Part shown: one piece after another, positions 6,544 through 9,399 of the stretch
How positions within the stretch are numbered: the stretch's first letter is position 1
Layout of the letters: each line of letters starts with the position of its first letter
Source: Spirochaetaceae bacterium
GTDB lineage: Bacteria > Spirochaetota > Spirochaetia > Treponematales > Breznakiellaceae
DNA: 9,399 nucleotides
Direction: 5' to 3'
Assembly: GCA_031275595.1 (NCBI GenBank)
Contig: JAISOO010000099.1
Span: 1 to 9,399 of the forward strand
Translations under genes and position numbers: made by a program
Notes under the pieces: generated by a model
Database searches by the model: none
What the model saw: the letters and a program-made list of their open reading frames with translations, nothing else
What the model was told of the DNA's origin: nothing

Positions 6544-6582
6544 GAGGCTTTCCCAAAACCAGCCGAGTTTTGGGAAACGCTC
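6544..6582. repeat. Small palindrome of the TTTCCCAAAA family, at promoter start
   Basis: GAG..TTTCCCAAAAC and GTTTTGGGAAA..CTC form an inverted repeat with an 11-bp perfect core and a 7-nt loop. It begins one base after the -10 hexamer of the promoter at 6583-6611, so the transcript of that promoter would carry this hairpin at, or within a few bases of, its 5' end. Confidence 0.65.
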
Positions 6583-6611
6583 AATATACACGATTTTTAT
6601 ATCCACGTCAA
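6583..6611 (-). promoter_or_regulatory. Sigma-70-type promoter, TTGACG-N17-TATATT
   Basis: The -35 TTGACG (6611-6606) and -10 TATATT (6588-6583) have optimal 17-base spacing and match the consensus at 5 of 6 positions each. It lies 21 bases beyond the 3' end of tRNA-Leu and drives toward the small genes. The leader to the first start codon would be about 190 nt. Confidence 0.65.
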
Positions 6612-6632
6612 GCAGTCGGATGCTATCTTTTC

Positions 6633-6715
6633 TGCCGGGAACGGGAGTTGAACCCGTACCCCCTTGCGGAGAGGAGATTTTAAGTCTCCGGTGTCTACCA
6701 TTCCACCACCCCGGC
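6633..6715 (-). tRNA. tRNA-Leu (UAA anticodon)
   Basis: Read on the minus strand, an 83-nt class II tRNA folds completely. The acceptor stem is GCCGGGG with TCCCGGC and discriminator A. The anticodon stem GGAGA/TCTCC encloses CTTAAAA, giving anticodon TAA. The variable arm is a CTCC-GCAA-GGGG hairpin as expected for leucine, and the T-arm is ACGGG-TTCAACT-CCCGT. The CCA end is not encoded (GAA follows), so it must be added by nucleotidyltransferase. It decodes UUA, and UUG by wobble. The likely promoter is about 390 bases upstream, beyond three tandem repeats. No T-rich terminator follows; another promoter begins 21 bases downstream. Confidence 0.95.
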
Positions 6716-7056
6716 TAAGGCACGCGAAGCGTGTTTATCCCAAAAATTCAGCACGGGTCGGCGCCCAAATCAGGCCGCCGCCCCCCCACCAGGCAGACTG
6801 CCTTTAGGCAGTCGCGCGCGCCGCCCCGGCTAAGGCACGCGAAGCGTGTTTATCCCAAAAATTCAGCACGGGTCGGCGCTCAAAAAAGCCGCCGCCCCCC
6901 CACCAGGCAGACTGCCTTTAGGCAGTCGCGCGCGCCGCCCCGGCAAACGCGCCGCATTAAGCGGCGTTCGTTCCAAAAATTCAGCACGGGTCGGCGCCCA
7001 AATCAGGCCGCCGCCCCCTAACCAGGCAGACTGCCTTGAGGCGGCCGTGCGCGCCG
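6709..7056 (-). repeat. Three tandem ~115-bp units in the tRNA-Leu leader
   Basis: Contiguous copies at 6709-6823, 6824-6937 and about 6938-7056. The first two are nearly identical apart from a few changes around 6765-6772 / 6880-6888. Each unit contains, on the plus strand, CCCCGGC, a short hairpin (CACGC-GAA-GCGTG in copies 1 and 2, CGCCGC-ATTAA-GCGGCG in copy 3), the block CCAAAAATTCAGCACGGGTC, a GCCGCC-C7 tract and the hairpin GACTGCC-TTTA-GGCAGTC (degenerate in copy 3). The CCCCGGC of copy 1 is the acceptor strand of the tRNA, so the array abuts and includes the tRNA 5' end. There are no spacers between units. Open frames here only reflect the repeat and I do not call them genes. Confidence 0.9.
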
Positions 7057-7063
7057 CTTTTTT
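7041..7063 (+). terminator. Intrinsic-terminator-like hairpin at array edge
   Basis: GCGGC (7041-7045) pairs with GCCGC (7053-7057) and is followed by six T on the plus strand. No plus-strand gene precedes it within 600 bases. It might stop plus-strand transcripts from entering tatD, or end an unannotated RNA antisense to the tRNA leader. Confidence 0.4.
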
Positions 7064-7105
7064 GCCCGTACCGGTAAGCGCCCCGTATCGCCCGGCCATA
7101 CCTTG

Positions 7106-7111
7106 CATAAT
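7106..7111 (+). promoter_or_regulatory. Possible -10 element for tatD
   Basis: CATAAT on the plus strand overlaps the minus-strand -10 almost base for base. No good -35 lies at 16-18 bases, though a TTGCCC occurs further upstream. If real, the two genes share one symmetric -10 region and the tatD leader would be only some 20-25 nt. Confidence 0.3.
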
Positions 7112-7135
7112 AACAGGGGGATCCGGTAAGGTCAA
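7107..7135 (-). promoter_or_regulatory. Promoter for tRNA-Leu, TTGACC-N17-TATTAT
   Basis: On the minus strand, TTGACC (7135-7130) and TATTAT (7112-7107) with exact 17-base spacing; each matches the sigma-70 consensus at 5 of 6 positions. It is the only good minus-strand promoter I find between tatD and the tRNA. Transcription would start near 7100, giving a leader of about 385 nt that crosses all three tandem units. Confidence 0.6.
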
Positions 7136-7140
7136 GAAGT

Positions 7141-7989
7141 ATGATGCGGGATACCACGAGGGACATCACCGGGCTTATCGATACCCATGCCCACCTCTCC
7201 ATGCTTTCGGGCCGGGGAATTTCCCCGGAAAAACGGCTGGAAGAGCTTTTCAGCGGGGGATTTGGGGGGATTATCGATGTCGGGACCGAGGCCCATGACC
7301 TGGCCGGCCGGATAGACGCCTTTTCCCGCTTTGACCGGATCCGGTTCGCCGGGGGGATTTGGCCCCATCCGGCGGCAATCGCCGGGCGGCGGGAACTGAC
7401 GGCGGTTCTGGAACAACAGCTCCAAAAGGCGCCCCCGGCCCTCCTCGCGGCGGTGGGGGAATGTGGCCTGGACCGCCATTGGAACCAGGCGGAAGCCGGG
7501 GCGGACATAGCCGGCGAGGGGGAACTCCTCGAGGCCCAGTTGGATTTGGCAAAACAATACCGCCTCCCCATTATCATCCACTCCCGGGACGCCGCCGCGG
7601 AAACCCTGGAAATCCTCTCCCGGCGCCCGGATGTCCGGGGGGTGATCCACTGTTTTTCCTACGGCGTCCCCCAGGCCAAAGCCTTTTTGGACCGGGGGTA
7701 TTACCTCTCCTTCGCCGGAAACCTCACCTACAAGAACGCCGGGCCCCTTCGGGAGGCCCTGCGCTTTGTTCCCCCGGACCGCCTGCTCCTGGAGACCGAT
7801 TCCCCCTACCTGGCCCCCGTACCCTTCCGGGGAAGCCCCGCGGAGCCGGGCATGGTGGGGGAAACCTGCCGGCTGGCCGCGGAACTGCGGGGCATAAGCC
7901 GGGAAGAACTCACGGCCCTCACCGCCCAAAACGCCGTCGATCTCTTCGGCCTGGACTACCGCTCAACCCCTCCCGCCGCGATACGGTAA
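7141..7989 (+). CDS. tatD: TatD-family metal-dependent hydrolase (DNase-like)
   Basis: A 282-residue protein, close to the family length of about 260. TatD proteins are cytoplasmic TIM-barrel metal enzymes with 3'-5' exonuclease or related hydrolase activity, linked to DNA repair and quality control. The metal-site residues are all present: His16 and His18 (LIDTHAHLS), Glu107 (VGECGLD), His147 (IIIHSRDA), His170 (VIHCFSYG) and Asp220 (LLETDSPYL). The usual G-[IV]-H-P-H motif is GIWPH here (72-76), so one family histidine is tryptophan. The common RGxxNEP motif reads RGSPAEP. The start is one of two adjacent ATGs; an AAGG lies 12 bases upstream, a weak ribosome site. It is divergent from tRNA-Leu, and its last 34 bases overlap the end of the alcohol dehydrogenase gene on the other strand. 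The subfamily (TatD or YcfH) cannot be fixed here. Confidence 0.92.
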   Translation: MMRDTTRDITGLIDTHAHLSMLSGRGISPEKRLEELFSGGFGGIIDVGTEAHDLAGRIDAFSRFDRIRFAGGIWPHPAAIAGRRELTAVLEQQLQKAPPALLAAVGECGLDRHWNQAEAGADIAGEGELLEAQLDLAKQYRLPIIIHSRDAAAETLEILSRRPDVRGVIHCFSYGVPQAKAFLDRGYYLSFAGNLTYKNAGPLREALRFVPPDRLLLETDSPYLAPVPFRGSPAEPGMVGETCRLAAELRGISREELTALTAQNAVDLFGLDYRSTPPAAIR

Positions 7990-9137
7990 ACAGCCTCCAC
8001 ATCCTTGGCGTCAAGTTTTTTGTACATCCCCACCGGCCCGAATCTGACGGCCCGTTTTGCCATCTCGGGAATCCGGTCGGCGGGCAGTTTCGCGTCGGCA
8101 AAGGAGACCGGCAGCCCCAGGGAGCGGAAAAAATTCTTCATCCTGAATACCCCCTCCAGCACCGCCTGCTCGTAATCGTAATACGCCCCGTCCACCCCCC
8201 ATACCTTGACGGCAAACCGGGCCAGCCGGGGGGTATCCTCCTTGAGGTTGTAGGTGATCCAGGCGGGAAAGACGATGGAAAGCCCCGCCCCGTGGGCAAT
8301 GTCATAGAGGGCCGATAGTTCATGCTCAATGGCGTGACTCGCCCAATCCCCTATCCGGCCGGTACTGAGGAGGTTGTTATGGGCGATACTCCCGGCCCAC
8401 ATTATTTCCGCCCGGGCGTCGTAATTCTGTTCCCCCCCGCTAAAGATCTTCCGGGCGTTCCTGATAATAGTCCGCATAGTCCCCTCGCAAAGCTCATCGG
8501 TCAGCTCCACATGGGGTTCCCTGGTAAAATACCGCTCCATAATATGGGCCAGCATGTCCGAGATACCGCAGGCGGTTTGATACGGCGGCAGGCTGTAGGT
8601 CAGTTCCGGATTCAGGATCGAAAAAACCGGGCGTATACACTCCGCGTTGACCCCCTGCTTCCAGGGCCCCCGCTCATCGGTGATTACCGAGCTGATGCTG
8701 GATTCACTCCCCGCCGCCGGGATGGTCAGCACCGTAGCCACCGGCAGCGCCTGGGAGGGAACCGCCCTGCGGTCGTAAAAATCCCAGACATCCCCGTCAT
8801 AGAGCGCCCCCAGGGCAATCGCCTTGGCGGAATCAATAGCCGACCCGCCCCCAATAGCCAGGACAAAACCGAGCTTTTCCTTTTTGCAAAGCTCCACCCC
8901 CTGATACACCAGGGAAAGCCGGGGATTCGGTTTCACCCCGGACAATTCCACCCATTCCACGGAGGCCTGTTTCAGGCTCGCTTTAACCGCGTCCAGGAGC
9001 CCCGACCGGGCCGCGTGCCCCCCGGAGTGGTGCAGCAGGATCCGCTTGGCATAAGCCGCCGTTTCCTCCCCCACGGACTTTACCATATCCTTGCCGAAAA
9101 TAATTTTAGTCCGGTTTCCATAAACAAAATTTTGCAT
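7956..9137 (-). CDS. Iron-type NAD(P)H-dependent alcohol/aldehyde dehydrogenase (YqhD/BDH class)
   Basis: A 393-residue group III alcohol dehydrogenase, the usual length for butanol dehydrogenase and YqhD. It should reduce aldehydes to alcohols with NAD(P)H as part of fermentation or aldehyde detoxification in the cytoplasm. The N-terminus begins in family style (MQNFVYGNRTKIIFGKD). The second nucleotide-binding motif AIGGGSAIDSAKAIA lies at 94-108 and AGSE at 142-145. Metal ligands are Asp194, His198, His268 and His282, in the spacing of YqhD. The first nucleotide loop, normally YGGGS, is HSGGH (37-41), which may alter cofactor choice. I start it at 9137 because GAGGAGAAGG ends 2 bases before this ATG; the longer frame to 9200 adds an unrelated leader. 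Its 3' end overlaps tatD by 34 bases. The real substrate cannot be told from the sequence. Confidence 0.93.
   Translation of the reverse strand: MQNFVYGNRTKIIFGKDMVKSVGEETAAYAKRILLHHSGGHAARSGLLDAVKASLKQASVEWVELSGVKPNPRLSLVYQGVELCKKEKLGFVLAIGGGSAIDSAKAIALGALYDGDVWDFYDRRAVPSQALPVATVLTIPAAGSESSISSVITDERGPWKQGVNAECIRPVFSILNPELTYSLPPYQTACGISDMLAHIMERYFTREPHVELTDELCEGTMRTIIRNARKIFSGGEQNYDARAEIMWAGSIAHNNLLSTGRIGDWASHAIEHELSALYDIAHGAGLSIVFPAWITYNLKEDTPRLARFAVKVWGVDGAYYDYEQAVLEGVFRMKNFFRSLGLPVSFADAKLPADRIPEMAKRAVRFGPVGMYKKLDAKDVEAVYRIAAGGVER
8004..8021 (+). terminator. Weak intrinsic terminator candidate for tatD
   Basis: CTTG-GCGT-CAAG followed by six T, 14 bases after the tatD stop and inside the dehydrogenase coding sequence (opposite strand). 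The stem is only 4-5 bp, so efficiency is doubtful. Confidence 0.3.
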
Positions 9138-9165
9138 ATCCTTCTCCTCGTTATATAAGCCCGCC

Positions 9166-9190
9166 GTTTTCAAAGTCGGCCCCTGAAAAC
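9166..9190 (-). other. Leader inverted repeat of the dehydrogenase gene
   Basis: GTTTTCA (9166-9172) and TGAAAAC (9184-9190) are a perfect 7-bp inverted repeat with an 11-base centre, 28 bases before the start codon. It could be a hairpin in the mRNA leader or a binding site for a dimeric regulator. Confidence 0.35.
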
Positions 9191-9195
9191 AAGCC

Positions 9196-9235
9196 CCCAA
9201 AACCCGCCTGGAATCTTGGGATGGCTCAAACTATA
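9196..9235 (-). promoter_or_regulatory. Possible promoter and degenerate palindrome upstream of dehydrogenase
   Basis: On the minus strand TATAGT (9235-9230) is a fair -10, but only a T-run stands at the -35 position. Immediately after it comes a GAG..ATCCCAAG / TTTTGGG imperfect inverted repeat (9227-9196), the same order (-10, GAG, CCCAA palindrome) as at 6583-6544. The leader would be about 85 nt. Confidence 0.35.
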
Positions 9236-9280
9236 CGATATTTTGGGATTAAAAAAAAGCATCACCCCGGAAAAGCCGGG

Positions 9281-9399
9281 AGTTTGTTGCGCTTCAGCGC
9301 AAAATCGTATAAAAATTCACAAAAGTGAATTTTTATACCCTGCAAACTGCATAAAGGAGCCCGATAATCGAGGATTTTTTGCATATCTATGCAAAAAAT
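9281..9399. repeat. Structured interspersed element, copy 2 (cut by window end)
   Basis: It matches 222-341 in the same orientation, with one substitution (G244 to A) and one deleted base in the 303-312 palindrome, which remains a palindrome (CGATAATCG). The stems 9287-9302, 9307-9338 and 9373-9399 are conserved. It lacks the 16-bp left palindrome of copy 1 and starts right after a CCCGG-AAAAG-CCGGG hairpin (9266-9280). The right end lies beyond the window. Confidence 0.85.

Noticed and set aside
6709..7056. CRISPR-like array
   Set aside because: The three units are about 115 bp, contiguous and without unique spacers; no cas gene is present.
6716..7056. Tandem units as decayed tRNA genes
   Set aside because: Apart from the 5' GCCGGGG segment they have no anticodon arm, T-loop or 3' acceptor strand that would fit a tRNA.
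6731..7298. Proline/arginine-rich open frames on the plus strand over the tandem units
   Set aside because: They merely translate the repeat, change composition with it and have no ribosome site.
7132..7929. Minus-strand frame opposite tatD and plus-strand frames opposite the dehydrogenase
   Set aside because: Both overlap genes with intact active-site motifs and look like codon-bias artefacts.
9138..9200. N-terminal 21-residue extension of the dehydrogenase
   Set aside because: It runs through the ribosome site and leader inverted repeat, and the family N-terminus begins at the ATG at 9137.
222..9399. Composite transposon flanked by the two direct copies of the structured element
   Set aside because: No transposase, integrase or target-site duplication is visible, and the enclosed genes are ordinary chromosomal functions plus a tRNA.

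Overview
The window looks like a chromosomal segment of a GC-rich spirochaete, most plausibly a Treponema of the kind found in insect guts. This is an inference from protein style and from the abundant small palindromic repeats; no marker in the window proves it. The long genes are very GC-rich. The stretch from about 5800 to 6640 is clearly AT-rich and holds two small genes of unknown function.

Layout. (1) 1-360 has no gene. It carries a terminator-like hairpin, a CCCAAAA/TTTTGGG palindrome and a highly structured interspersed element (about 203-371) that recurs at 9281-9399. (2) 361-1710, minus strand, is a tight operon of a small membrane protein, an ECF sigma factor and a zinc-finger anti-sigma factor with two membrane segments; the reading frames overlap. 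(3) 1865-5797, minus strand, is one 1310-residue membrane protein: an N-terminal membrane block, an exported transglutaminase-like domain with an intact Cys-His-Asp triad, and a C-terminal TPR half that begins with an internal signal-peptide-like segment. (4) 5805-6387, minus strand, holds the two small orphan genes. (5) 6633-6715, minus strand, is tRNA-Leu(UAA). Three contiguous copies of a unit of about 115 bp lie directly in front of it. (6) 7141-7989, plus strand, is a TatD-family hydrolase. (7) 7956-9137, minus strand, is an iron-type NAD(P)H alcohol dehydrogenase of the YqhD/butanol dehydrogenase class, overlapping tatD tail to tail. (8) 9138-9399 holds the leader of that gene and the second copy of the interspersed element.

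The most interesting part is the tRNA-Leu region. A consensus-like minus-strand promoter (TTGACC-N17-TATTAT) sits just upstream of tatD. If it is used, the tRNA precursor would have a leader of roughly 385 nt made almost entirely of the three tandem units. Each unit boundary carries GCCGGGG followed by a GG, the same sequence that opens the tRNA. The other notable non-coding system is the dispersed element, whose two visible copies differ only at positions that keep every predicted stem. The sigma/anti-sigma operon and the transglutaminase-TPR protein lie in the same direction and could belong to one envelope-related locus; that link is inference.
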